A stretch of 64,000 bases of DNA from Proteinivorax tanatarense (GCF_040267685.1 NZ_CP158367.1:372001-436000), one strand, 5' to 3'. Shown: positions 27,601 to 36,301, counted from the first letter of the stretch. Numbers and translations: made by a program. The notes: generated by a model not told the origin, from the letters alone.

Positions 27601-29029
27601 TATTTTAGAATTTGAGAATAAGAAGCTTACAATTCTCCAAAAAGAATACGAAAAGCTACAAAGTCAGTATGATGTTTATGAAAGGCAATTCTATGAGCTG
27701 TATAGCAAGAAGGTAACCTTTACAATGCCACTTTCTGAGGTTAAAGAAAGTATTGATAGAGAAAAGACAGAATTGCATACAAGTAAACAAGATAATAAAG
27801 AGGAGATAGACAAGTTAAAAGCTCAAAATCGGCAGTTAGAAAAGCTGATTAGAGATATGGAAATAGAAAATGGCAAATTTCAGTTTTTGGGCAAAACAGT
27901 TTCCACTGTAGAGCTAGAGGAGGGTACATTAAGAAACCTGCCTTATAAACGGGAAGAGATAATCAATACCTGCTTAGAAAAACTAAGGGATCTGCAACAA
28001 ACCTTAACTGCAGCCCAAGAACAGCTAACTAGGAAAAAGCAAAGCTTTCTAAGATTTTGTGCAGAAGAGATTAACGATCCAAAGCGAAGAAAATTGACAG
28101 AAGCTGGGGTCTCGCAAAAGGATAGTTTTCCGCTGGTTTTGGATTGGCAAACAAAAATGGAAAAGAGTATTTCAAACAGCATTCGAATATGGGAGGACGA
28201 CATAAGAGAGCATGACAAAGACTTAAAACAGTTTATTGAATATTTAGCAACCTACTTGCAAACCTTGACAGAGGAGCTTAAAGTTATTCCTAAAAAGACT
28301 AGAATTAAAATTGGTGATAAGTGGAAGGAAGTCTTTCAGTTTGTAATACCTCAGTGGACTATTCAAGAAGGAAAAGAAGCGGTTAGAAAACATATAAACT
28401 GGATGATTGATCAGCTTGATAGCGATAGGTATAAAGAAGATGATGGAAGTGACAACCACACACTGATTCGCAAAGACATTGAAAAGTGGTTAGATGCCAA
28501 GCAGCTGTTATCGGTTATCTTAAAGGATGAAAAAATAAAGGTGAACTGTCGAAAAGTAACCAACGACAATGCTATAAGCTCTAGACTTTCCAGCTGGCAA
28601 AGCTCCAACCAATGGTCGGGAGGGGAAAAATGGAGCAAGAACATGACGCTGTTTTTAGGGGTATTAAACTATTTAGCTGAAAAGCGGCAGGGGCTAATCA
28701 CTAAAAACAAAGCCAATCGCACTGTGATAGTGGATAACCCATTTGGCAAAGCTTCCAGCGACCACGTGTTAGACCCGGTATTTTTTATCGCGGAGAAACT
28801 AGGTTTTCAAGTCATAGCGTTAACCGCCCACAGCGAAGGCAGCTTTATTAGAAACTATTTTCCGATAGTATATAGCCTGAGGCTAAGAGAGGCAGAAAGT
28901 AATGACAAATTGATTATAGACAAAGAAAAGGAAATACATCACGCCTTTTTCCAAGATAAAGACCCAGACGCTTTAAATAGATTGGAGGAAAAGAAGCAGA
29001 TTAGCTTGTTTGACCAGTTAATTGACTAG
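24584..29029 (+). CDS. jetC: Wadjet JetC, SMC/MukB-like ATPase
   Basis: A 1481-residue SMC-like motor. The head's N-terminal half has Walker A ENGGGKT (about residue 38-44). Two long coiled-coil arms (about 250-600 and 770-1200) flank a central hinge-like segment (about 610-740). The C-terminal head has ABC signature QWSGGEK, Walker B VIVDNPFG and an H-loop in ALTAHSE. JetC dimers extrude DNA loops and present plasmid-sized circles to JetD. ATG at 24584, just after GGGAGGATGAAG, is preferred over an upstream ATG at 24554. It is the last gene of the operon and all key motifs look intact. Confidence 0.94.
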   Translation: MPSISKIRLTNVVYENGGKRFNDDIFLFDGYNGAILLENGGGKTVLVQTVLQAILPHHDLEERKIKDTLLLEGNPCHIAIEWILNDSPRTYLLTAVTLYLHNNKLDSYRYTYEYDYEDKHNIETIPFVQDTIDGGKRPADKGEISDYHQQMQKRSMNAKTFKTIKEYHDYLEQNYKIIPQEWRSIARINSAEGGVEGYFENCKTTTQLVDRLLIPVVEDAISTGGSKSFVKTFEEQRERFKEHRRLKDKIEESKKIQLKIEDYVQVYKGYDDVVASLNAEKQHTKALFQYLEKEKEDIGKDIEAAIKEAEELEELYKEVQRKEKSYDLAKFEQGLDHAQQKLEQQQKEFSKVNDEYQKVENEIENLEIADLKGKIKLQQEVIKDTSQQLKQLEAKVDIKEIRTSLEENGKKLKGYYVNVEKRLDQDIVEINRQQKLMENRHKNEEEVWENLNEQNQQLLKEINEKRGQLSTTKKDIQEKRSNLHNLSPKEDINSKLYQWNNKVGELEEKNVKHSNNIKNLQHEKSQLDLDLSKQRKEKENLNTQIATLQQKLDDIAKEQKALMDQIVQYNDGWHNIDSIYTKESSICNFFEDKVERLLNEKEDALLKERVVGRSKDDYGHSKHFTPQPKLEQWVDSWKREFDYIETGVTYIQRAAKASGQQESQLLEDYPYWPVSIVVEDKEMDILQEKLKIIADKITYPVIVLGQKEAFSLIKGEKSNNELIFLPKLWQENVNQQKFENWKHQIENELQLTTNKRKEKEQQISNCSAILMNLRKFFDSYSYDYYKELQTKLVQFKESIAKTKEQIENSESRLQQIDLEVKNLTDIISSNKDEINVLNNWVKLAMEIIAKEKEIKAIKSAVEQKELAQKEIVAKLAVTKKSIKQLEENIWDKKEKGKDLHRRKLELTKDRYYDEVQPLYPILGDFSKEALVKQRESLYDQLHDRQGEIKHYQDKINEATKMLKGHQNGLKRKRDKCRYPIDEEVVFEVYGEEHLDALYQKEKELNPILEFENKKLTILQKEYEKLQSQYDVYERQFYELYSKKVTFTMPLSEVKESIDREKTELHTSKQDNKEEIDKLKAQNRQLEKLIRDMEIENGKFQFLGKTVSTVELEEGTLRNLPYKREEIINTCLEKLRDLQQTLTAAQEQLTRKKQSFLRFCAEEINDPKRRKLTEAGVSQKDSFPLVLDWQTKMEKSISNSIRIWEDDIREHDKDLKQFIEYLATYLQTLTEELKVIPKKTRIKIGDKWKEVFQFVIPQWTIQEGKEAVRKHINWMIDQLDSDRYKEDDGSDNHTLIRKDIEKWLDAKQLLSVILKDEKIKVNCRKVTNDNAISSRLSSWQSSNQWSGGEKWSKNMTLFLGVLNYLAEKRQGLITKNKANRTVIVDNPFGKASSDHVLDPVFFIAEKLGFQVIALTAHSEGSFIRNYFPIVYSLRLREAESNDKLIIDKEKEIHHAFFQDKDPDALNRLEEKKQISLFDQLID

Positions 29030-29062
29030 GTCTAGGTTGTTAATAAATGATTTTTCCATAAA

Positions 29063-29121
29063 AAACAATAATAAAGGATCAACTCTTGCTAACTAAGGAG
29101 TTGTTCCTTTATTATTGTTTT
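29063..29121 (+). terminator. Intrinsic terminator of the Wadjet operon
   Basis: A two-step hairpin: AAAACAATAATAAAGGA pairs with TCCTTTATTATTGTTTT and CAACTC with GAGTTG, ending in a T-run. Confidence 0.92.
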
Positions 29122-29225
29122 AAAATAGTAACAGAATAAATAAAGCATAAAAGGCTTATAAAGATATGGGAAATATTACAAAGGTAGCTAAGATTGAAAA
29201 CGAAATTAGTGTATGAAAGGATTAT

Positions 29226-29265
29226 AATAGTTGCTATAATAGAAGGAGAAATTATAGCAATTATA
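29226..29265. promoter_or_regulatory. Inverted repeat upstream of hsdM
   Basis: ATAGTTGCTATAAT and ATTATAGCAATTAT are inverted copies with one mismatch, separated by ten bases. The left arm contains a -10-like TATAAT. It could be an operator for autoregulation of the restriction-modification genes or an mRNA hairpin. Confidence 0.5.
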
Positions 29266-29288
29266 ATACTAGTTATGAGGAGGACAAG

Positions 29289-30740
29289 ATGGTTACAGGA
29301 GACTTAAGAACTAAAGTAGATAAGATATGGGAAATATTTTGGTCAGGGGGGATTACAAACCCTCTGACTGTAATTGAACAATTTACTTACTTATTATTTA
29401 TGAAAGGTTTAGACGATAAGCAAACAGACTTAGAGCAAAACGCTGAAATTTTAGGCATAGAGCCGGAAAAAATTTTTAATGAAGATCAACAGGGGTTAAG
29501 ATGGAAAAACTTTAAACAGCTGCCTGCCGACGCTATGTATGAGGTGGTAGTTAAACAGGTATTTCCATTTATTAAGAATATGGATAGTAATAAAAAATCT
29601 GCCTTTGCTCAATACATGAATGATGCAATTTTTATGATTCCTACTTCGCAAATGTTAGAAAAAATTGTCACAAACATCGATTCTTTACCTTTAGATGATA
29701 GAGATGCTAACGGAGATTTATACGAGTATTTGCTTTCTAAGGTGGCCACAGCAGGTACAAACGGACAATTTAGAACTCCGAGACATATAATTAAAATGAT
29801 GGTGGAGCTAATGCAGCCTACACCAACAGATATTATTATCGACCCCGCAGCTGGTTCAGCTGGTTTTTTGGTAGCAGCTGGCGAGTATTTACAAGAAAAT
29901 AATGAAGATCTTTTTTCCGTAAAAGAGCTAAAAGAGCATTATAATAGAACTATGTTCTACGGCAATGACATGGATAGGACGATGTTGAGAATAGGCGCCA
30001 TGAACATGATGCTACACGGGGTTGAAAAACCAAACATTGAATATAGGGACTCGTTAGCTGAGGTTAATAAAGATAAAGAACAATACACCTTAGTGCTTGC
30101 TAATCCGCCATTTAAAGGGTCGTTAGACTATGAAGGTGTATCTAACGAGCTTCTTAAAATAACAAAAACCAAAAAAACAGAACTACTGTTTTTGTCTCTT
30201 TTTATTCGAATTTTGAAAAAGGGTGGGCGTTGTGCGTCTATTGTGCCTGATGGTGTTCTCTTTGGAAGTTCAACAGCCCATAAATCCATAAGAAAAGAAA
30301 TTGTGGAAAACCAACATTTACATGGGGTTATATCTATGCCTAGCGGTGTATTTAAGCCTTATGCTGGAGTGTCTACTGCCATATTACTATTTACTAAGAC
30401 AGGGGCAGGTGGCACCGATAAAGTTTGGTTTTATGATATGAAAGCAGACGGGTTTTCTCTTGATGATAAAAGACAGCCTATAGAGGAAAGTGATATAAAA
30501 GATATCATAGAAAGATTTCACCATAGAGAAGATGAAAAAGACAGAAAAAGAACGGAGCAATCATTTTTAGTTGATAAAGCCGAGATTGCTAAAAATGATT
30601 ATGACTTGTCTATTAATAGTTATAAAGAAATTGAATACGAAAAAATAGAATATGAAACGCCAAAAGTAATTATAGATAAAATAAGAAAACTAGAGCAGCA
30701 GATTCTTGATAGTTTGAGTGATATCGAGAGGATGGTGTGA
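29289..30740 (+). CDS. hsdM: Type I restriction-modification methyltransferase subunit HsdM
   Basis: A 483-residue N6-adenine methyltransferase subunit. The N-terminal helical domain begins LRTKVDKIWEIFWSGG. The catalytic domain has the SAM-binding loop IDPAAGSAGFL and active-site NPPF in LVLANPPFKG. With HsdS it methylates the recognition sequence and protects the host. The ATG follows GAGGAGGACAAG. hsdS overlaps its stop codon. It looks fully intact, unlike hsdR. Confidence 0.97.
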   Translation: MVTGDLRTKVDKIWEIFWSGGITNPLTVIEQFTYLLFMKGLDDKQTDLEQNAEILGIEPEKIFNEDQQGLRWKNFKQLPADAMYEVVVKQVFPFIKNMDSNKKSAFAQYMNDAIFMIPTSQMLEKIVTNIDSLPLDDRDANGDLYEYLLSKVATAGTNGQFRTPRHIIKMMVELMQPTPTDIIIDPAAGSAGFLVAAGEYLQENNEDLFSVKELKEHYNRTMFYGNDMDRTMLRIGAMNMMLHGVEKPNIEYRDSLAEVNKDKEQYTLVLANPPFKGSLDYEGVSNELLKITKTKKTELLFLSLFIRILKKGGRCASIVPDGVLFGSSTAHKSIRKEIVENQHLHGVISMPSGVFKPYAGVSTAILLFTKTGAGGTDKVWFYDMKADGFSLDDKRQPIEESDIKDIIERFHHREDEKDRKRTEQSFLVDKAEIAKNDYDLSINSYKEIEYEKIEYETPKVIIDKIRKLEQQILDSLSDIERMV

Positions 30741-30742
30741 AA

Positions 30743-31873
30743 ATGGAGTTTAGAAGATTAGGTGATTATGTAAAAATAACTACTGGGAAGCTAAATGCAA
30801 ACGCTAGCGATGAAGATGGCATATATCCCTTTTTTACATGTTCCGCTGGCACATTAAAAATCAACTCCTATTCTTATGACTGCGAGTGTGTATTAGTTGC
30901 AGGAAATGGAGACTTAAATGTTAAGTACTATAACGGGAAATTTGATGCATACCAAAGGACGTATATTATTCAGTCTAAGAATGATGAAATATTAAATGTT
31001 AGATTTCTATACTACTTTATGAGCAAATATGTTGATAAGTTAAGAAGTTCATCAATAGGAGGAGTAATAAAGTACATTAAATTGAAGAACTTAACAGAAG
31101 CAGAATTTCCTCTGCCCTCCTTGCAAGTGCAACAGAAAATAGTGGAAGTGCTAGATAAAGCTCAAACTGTTATAGATACAAGAAAAGAACAAATAAGCCT
31201 CTTAGATGATTTAGTCCAATCTTTTTATCATGACATGTTTAATGACCCGGTTAGTAATCCCATGGGGTGGGATAAAGAAGTTTTAAAAAATCTATGTACA
31301 AAAATTGGTTCAGGTGCTACTCCGCGAGGTGGGAAGTCTAGCTATAAAAAAGAAGGTATAAGCTTAATCAGAAGCATGAACGTCCATAACGGTTATTTTA
31401 AGTATAATGATTTAGCATTTATCGATGAAAACCAAGCTGAAAAACTAAAAAATGTTATTATTGAGCCGGGAGATGTACTAATAAATATTACAGGGGCCTC
31501 AGTAGCTAGATCATGTACTGTACCTATTGAAGTTTTACCAGCTAGAGTTAATCAACATGTAGCCTTGCTTAGACCTGTGTTGAAAAAAATAGACAGTTGC
31601 TTTTTAAACTATTCATTAATAAATAGTAGCTACCAGCAGCATTTGTTGAAATTAGCAACCTCTGGTGGGGCTACCAGAGAAGCTATCAATAAAAAGCAAT
31701 TAGAAGAATTACAGATTCCGGTTCCACCTCTACAACTGCAACATAAATTCGCAGAAATTATTAAAAAAATTGACCTGCAAAGAGAAATGATGAGGAAATC
31801 TTTGTTGCATATGGAAAACAATTATAACAGTTTAATAAGCGGAGCCTTTTCAGGTGAACTTCTATCTAATTAA
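30743..31873 (+). CDS. hsdS: Type I restriction-modification specificity subunit HsdS
   Basis: A 376-residue protein with two target-recognition domains (about 1-130 and 185-325), each followed by a helical spacer (QQKIVEVLDKAQTVIDTRKE and LQHKFAEIIKKIDLQREM). Each domain recognises one half of a bipartite DNA site. GTG at 30737 overlaps the hsdM stop; ATG at 30743 is equally usable and is chosen here. The two recognition domains differ from each other, implying an asymmetric target. Recognition sequence not predictable here. Confidence 0.95.
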   Translation: MEFRRLGDYVKITTGKLNANASDEDGIYPFFTCSAGTLKINSYSYDCECVLVAGNGDLNVKYYNGKFDAYQRTYIIQSKNDEILNVRFLYYFMSKYVDKLRSSSIGGVIKYIKLKNLTEAEFPLPSLQVQQKIVEVLDKAQTVIDTRKEQISLLDDLVQSFYHDMFNDPVSNPMGWDKEVLKNLCTKIGSGATPRGGKSSYKKEGISLIRSMNVHNGYFKYNDLAFIDENQAEKLKNVIIEPGDVLINITGASVARSCTVPIEVLPARVNQHVALLRPVLKKIDSCFLNYSLINSSYQQHLLKLATSGGATREAINKKQLEELQIPVPPLQLQHKFAEIIKKIDLQREMMRKSLLHMENNYNSLISGAFSGELLSN

Positions 31874-31898
31874 TAGCTAAAAAATAGGGGGAGGATGT

Positions 31899-33996
31899 AT
31901 GTGCTTTAATTTTGAGTTTCTTAAAAAAGAAGAAAAGTATAGCTCTTTTAGTCAAGCTTGTATAGAGGCGGAAAAAAGTTTGGTAGTTTCTTATGCAACA
32001 ACAGCTATACTATCAAGGCGGGCGCTAGAACTTTCGGTGAAATGGTTGTATAGTTTTGATGAGGAGTTAACTGTACCCTATGATGATAAGCTTAGTGCCT
32101 TAATACATGATTTTAAATTTAAAAGCATCATAGACAGCCAGCTGTTTCCCATGCTTAAATTTATTCAAAAATTGGGTAACAAAGCGGTCCACTCGTCAAC
32201 ACCTATAACTAGGGAGCAGGCAGTGCTATCTCTTCGCAATCTTTTTGAGTTTATATCCTGGATAGATTATTGTTATTCTGATGAGTTTAACGAAGTCTCC
32301 TTTGACGAAAGCATTTTAGGAGATAACCAAAATCAGAAAAAGAGCAGAAAAGAGCTTGAGGATTTATATCAACGTCTAGGTGAAAAGGATAAAAAACTTG
32401 AAGAGATTATAAAAGAAAACCAACAACTTAGAAAACAAAACGCCGAAAAGCGGGAGAAAAATAGAAGAAATAGAGATTTCAATGTTGATGAAATCTCAGA
32501 GTTTAAAACACGCAAGATGTATATTGATTTAGAGCTTGAATTAAACAACTGGGTTTTTGGGAATGACTGTTTAGAGGAAGTTGAAGTTTCCGGCATGCCA
32601 AATAGCACGGGAAAAGGCTATATAGATTATGTCCTATATAGTGATGATGGAAAACCCCTAGCTTTGGTGGAAGCTAAAAAAACCAGCGTAGATCCTAAAA
32701 TTGGACAAGTACAGGCAGAAAACTACGCCAACTGCTTAGAGAAGCAATACGGTGTTAGACCGATTATCTTTTACACCAACGGCTTTGAGTACTACTTATG
32801 GGATGATAAAGCCTATCCAGAGCGAATGGTTTCAGGTCTTTATACAAAAGAAGAGCTAGAGTGGATGATTTTTAAGAGGCAGCATAAGCAGTCTTTAAAA
32901 AATCCTGAAATTAAAGACGAAATTACCAATAGACCTTATCAAAAAATGGCTATAAATGCTGTCTGTGATGCCGTTGATAGAGGTAATCGAAAGGCGCTGC
33001 TGGTAATGGCTACTGGTTCAGGAAAAACTCGTACCGCTATATCTATAGTTGAAATTTTAATCCGTAAAGGATGGGTAAAAAACGCCTTATTTTTAGCAGA
33101 CAGAACAGCCCTTGTAAAGCAAGCCAAGAAAAACTTTGGTTACTTACTACCGGAACTATCTTTGTGTAACTTATTAGACGGAAAAGATAATCCAGGAAGT
33201 AGGATGGTATTTTCTACTTATCCAACCATGATGAATGCCATAGACGATGTCAAAAGTAACAGCGGTGAAAAGCTTTATACAAGAGGCCATTTTGACCTCA
33301 TTATCATAGATGAAAGCCACCGGAGTATATATAAAAAATATCAGGCTATTTTCAACTATTTTGACGGAATTCTTTTAGGACTTACCGCAACACCTAGGGA
33401 TGATATAGATAAAAACACATATGAAATATTTGAGCTAGAAAACAATGTGCCCACCTACGCCTACGAACTTGATGAAGCTATAGATGATGAATATTTAGTT
33501 CCTTATCATACTATAGAGACCAAAATGAAGTTTATGGAAAAAGGTGTTCATTACGATGATTTATCAGAGAAAGAAAAGGAAGAATTTGAAGAAACCTTTG
33601 AAGATGGAGTCCGGGAGATAAGTGGAGAAGAGTTAAACTCCTTTTTATTTAACAGCGATACCCGTTGATAGAGTGCTTCAAGAGTTGATGGAAAAAGGTT
33701 TAAAGGTAGAAGGTGGAGATAAATTAGGAAAAACTATTATCTTTGCTAAAAACAAAAAGCATGCCGATTTTATTATAAAGCGGTTTAACATTCTATACCC
33801 TGAGTATAACGGCAATTTTACTAAACCTGTATATAACGGTATCAAGTATGTGGACAGTACAATGGACAACTTTGGCACAAAAGATAAGATGCCACAAATA
33901 GCAGTATCTGTTGATATGCTAGATACTGGTGTAGATATCCCTGAAATCTTAAAAAGCGGGGAACAGCTAGTTTTCAAACTAATATTCAGCAGCTAA
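31899..33996 (+). pseudogene. hsdR: Type I restriction subunit HsdR, frameshifted and truncated
   Basis: The first frame (589 residues) has an N-terminal DUF4145-like region, nuclease motif residues (YIDYVLYSDDG, ALVEAKK) and translocase motifs ATGSGKT, IIDESHRS and GLTATPR. It stops at 33668. One extra C in the CCC near 33660-33662 explains this: removing it gives SDTVDRVLQEL and continues in the next frame with KTIIFAKNKKHADFI and VSVDMLDTGVDIPE. That part then ends abruptly after about 105 codons, before the helicase motif VI (QMIGRGTR) and the C-terminal HsdM-docking domain. So the protein is doubly damaged. TGA is followed at once by TAG, ruling out readthrough. Confidence 0.93.
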
Positions 33997-34207
33997 AAAG
34001 CCACTGTGATTGATGCAAAATAAAAACCTAACTTGGAAAATAAGCATTGATTTCACGATAGGTTTTTCTTTTAGTTACCCCCTTTGTAAAACTTTAAATA
34101 GTTTGAGCTCAAAAAGTGACAAGGTATTTTTTAGATACCTGTCGAATATTGCTAGGGAAATAATTATATGTTTTTGTTTTAAAATTTATTTTGGGAGAAG
34201 GGTCATA

Positions 34208-34465
34208 ATGCAAACATATCTTGTTATCTATTTATTTTTGATGAATGTCGTTGGCTTACTAGCTATGAAAATTGATAAAAATAGGGCTATCAAGGGAAAG
34301 TGGCGTACAAAAGAAAAAACTTTTTTAGTAATTGCTCTAGCTGGGGGAAGTTTTGGCATTTATATAGGGTTACATGCATTTAGACATAAAACAAAACATA
34401 TCACATTTAAGTATGGTATACCTTTAATAATTTTGGTGCAGTTTTTTTTATTTGTTTACTTTTAA
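34208..34465 (+). CDS. DUF1294 small membrane protein
   Basis: An 85-residue protein with three hydrophobic segments. It matches the DUF1294 pattern: an N-terminal helix ending GLLAMKIDKNRA, then KWRTKEKTFLVIALAGGSFGIYIGLHAFRHKT split across a turn, then a last helix. Its function is unknown. The frame is open upstream to 34010, but that segment is not family-like and ATG at 34208 is preceded by GGGAGAAGGG. It stands alone just after the broken hsdR. Confidence 0.88.
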   Translation: MQTYLVIYLFLMNVVGLLAMKIDKNRAIKGKWRTKEKTFLVIALAGGSFGIYIGLHAFRHKTKHITFKYGIPLIILVQFFLFVYF

Positions 34466-34589
34466 AGCTTTAACTTGGTTTGGAAAAAATAGATCTTTTT
34501 GATAGTATGATAAATAAAAGCATTGCAAAAACACATGGAAAGTCATTTTGCAATCGTCTAAGAAAGATAATCCATAAGGAGGGCTAAGT

Positions 34590-35093
34590 TTGAATTCATT
34601 ATTTGAAAGAAGAAGCATTCGAAAGTTCAAAAACAAGCCGGTAGAAAACACCTTAATCAAACAAGTTTTAAAGGCGGGGATGTGTGCACCTTCTGCATGT
34701 AACAGTAAACCATGGCACTTTATAGTAATTGATGACAGGCAGATATTAGATCAAATTCCTAAATTTCATAATTACGCACAAATGGTTAAAGAAAGTCCTG
34801 TGGCCATTTTGGTTTGCGCACAACCCTCTAATGAAAAAATTAAAGGTTTTTGGCCACAAGATTGTGCCGCAGCCACACAAAACATTTTAGTTGAAGCTGT
34901 AGAGAAAGGTTTAGGAACTGTTTGGGTAGGGGTACACCCTAATGAGCAGTTTGAGAAAGATTTTAGGGAGCTTTTAGACATACCAAAAGATATTGTCCCT
35001 TTTGCCTTAATTCCTATGGGGTATCCTGACGAGCATAAAGGTATAAACGATAGATATTTAGAGGAACGAGTACATCAGAATAAATGGCAATAA
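34590..35093 (+). CDS. Nitroreductase-family FMN oxidoreductase
   Basis: A 167-residue FMN-binding flavoprotein. Family elements are present: N-terminal ERRSIRKFKNKPVE with the Arg contacts to FMN phosphate, APSACNSKPWHFIV, and the C-terminal LIPMGYPDE. Such enzymes use NAD(P)H or ferredoxin-linked electrons to reduce nitro, quinone or flavin substrates. The start is TTG, eight bases after AAGGAGGGC. A decayed copy of this gene's 3' end with a similar terminator occurs near 49.7 kb. Physiological substrate unknown. Confidence 0.93.
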   Translation: MNSLFERRSIRKFKNKPVENTLIKQVLKAGMCAPSACNSKPWHFIVIDDRQILDQIPKFHNYAQMVKESPVAILVCAQPSNEKIKGFWPQDCAAATQNILVEAVEKGLGTVWVGVHPNEQFEKDFRELLDIPKDIVPFALIPMGYPDEHKGINDRYLEERVHQNKWQ

Positions 35094-35122
35094 AATAGCT
35101 GGCCTTCTGGCCAGCTATTTTT
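35094..35122 (+). terminator. Intrinsic terminator after the nitroreductase gene
   Basis: ATAGCTGGCC-TTCT-GGCCAGCTAT followed by T residues. It probably also ends the converging minus-strand flavoprotein gene. Confidence 0.92.
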
Positions 35123-35129
35123 AATGAAC

Positions 35130-35993
35130 TTATTTGCTCCCTTTATCTAAATATGAACACGCAGATAATGCTGCTATATTCCCTTCGCCTGCAGCTTTAA
35201 TGTATTGATAGGGTTGGCCTACAATATCCCCAGCAGCAAAACAACCATCGAGATTAGTTTTCATATTTTTATCAACTTCAACATGGTTATTTTTTACGCT
35301 TAAGCCTGGGACAAGATGAGCTGGTGATATACTATCACGTAGTATAAAAACTCCATCTATATCAAGAGTGGTGTTTTTTAACACTAACTTATCGGCTTTT
35401 TTAGTGCCTGTTATTTTTAGCGGGATATCTTTGATTACTTCTATGTCTTTATTTACGGCTATTTCTTCCTTATACATGGGGATGTAATAAACTTTAGAGG
35501 CTACAGTGGAAAGAAAATTTGCCTCTGACTCATCCTTTTTATTTTGGGCAATAACCGCCACAACCTTTCCTTTATACAGTGCAGCGTCACAAGTTGCGCA
35601 GTAACCCACTCCTTTGCCTAACCACTCCTCTTCGCCTTTAAAGGGCTTGCCAAAGTTAACACCTGAAGCTAGGATAATAGATGATGCTTCATATACCTTA
35701 TCATTGGCCATTAAAGCATAGTAATCCCCCATAGCGTAGATGTTGTTAATTTTCTCGTTAAAAATACTAATATTCATTTTTTTTAAGTGACTAGAGAAAC
35801 TATTTTTTAACTCTATCCCACTGACATTTGGGAACCCCAAGTAATTATCTATTTGCTTAGCTTTAATTAACTTATTACTTAAATCATCGGAACCGAAAAT
35901 AATAAAATTTTTTCCTCTTATTTTAGCATTTAATGCAGCAGATAATCCGGCAGGGCCGCTCCCCACTATAGCAATGTCATACCTAACTGACAT
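35130..35993 (-). CDS. Thioredoxin-reductase-like flavoprotein lacking the NADPH motif
   Basis: A 287-residue flavoprotein of the low-Mr thioredoxin reductase fold. It has FAD motifs IAIVGSGPAGLSAA and GCFAAGDIVG and the redox disulfide CATCDA. Where canonical enzymes have GGGNSA and HRRxxxR for NADPH, this one has AQNKKDES and IPMYKEE. That pattern is known from ferredoxin-dependent flavin thioredoxin reductase of clostridia and related NADPH-independent classes, so ferredoxin is a likely donor (inference). ATG at 35993 is chosen, with AAAGGGG upstream; GTG at 36002 is less likely. It lies about 20 bases after the stop of the HesB-like gene, in one operon. Confidence 0.88.
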   Translation of the reverse strand: MSVRYDIAIVGSGPAGLSAALNAKIRGKNFIIFGSDDLSNKLIKAKQIDNYLGFPNVSGIELKNSFSSHLKKMNISIFNEKINNIYAMGDYYALMANDKVYEASSIILASGVNFGKPFKGEEEWLGKGVGYCATCDAALYKGKVVAVIAQNKKDESEANFLSTVASKVYYIPMYKEEIAVNKDIEVIKDIPLKITGTKKADKLVLKNTTLDIDGVFILRDSISPAHLVPGLSVKNNHVEVDKNMKTNLDGCFAAGDIVGQPYQYIKAAGEGNIAALSACSYLDKGSK

Positions 35994-36013
35994 AATGACC
36001 ACACCCCTTTATC

Positions 36014-36301
36014 CTAAATATTTTTTAATTTAAATTTTCCTTTTCCAAATATACCTTTAGAAAAATCTAGTGTTTTGTTTTGAAAATAAATGCTTTGCTT
36101 TTTACTTAATAAAAAAGTAATGTCATGTTTAACTACTTTTTCATCATTTTCTTTTTGAGACTCTTCCAGAGTCACCTGTAATTGGGGGCCACCTCATCCT
36201 GGTGCCATAGATAACCTTATATAAACATCCCCAGGGTTTATTTTTTGGCTGTTAAGTTCCTTTATTAAATAGTCAGCAGCTGCCGTTGTAACATTAATCA
36301 T
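36014..36301 (-). CDS. HesB/IscA-like protein, probable selenoprotein with in-frame UGA
   Basis: Reading from ATG at 36301, eight bases after AGGAGG, gives 95 codons with one internal TGA at codon 36 (36194-36196) and a TAG end. Around it the protein reads SMAPG-U-GGPQLQV. HesB-like selenoproteins carry GUGGP exactly here and relatives have GCGGP, so TGA most likely encodes selenocysteine. Twenty bases after TGA is a 5-bp hairpin with loop TGGAA. The sequence is otherwise intact on both sides, with a family-like tail. It heads an operon with the thioredoxin-reductase-like gene. Without Sec insertion only a 35-residue peptide results. Molecular function of the family is not established; Fe-S or redox roles are suggested. 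Confidence 0.85.
36159..36173 (-). promoter_or_regulatory. Candidate bacterial SECIS hairpin
   Basis: GACTC-TGGAA-GAGTC on the minus strand, starting 20 bases after the in-frame TGA. Distance, short stem and G in the first two loop positions fit bacterial SECIS rules, but the stem is short and coding constraint is not excluded. Confidence 0.6.

Noticed and set aside
33660-33676. Stop in hsdR as selenocysteine or readthrough
   Set aside because: TGA is followed immediately by TAG, and removing one C restores the conserved protein, so it is a frameshift.
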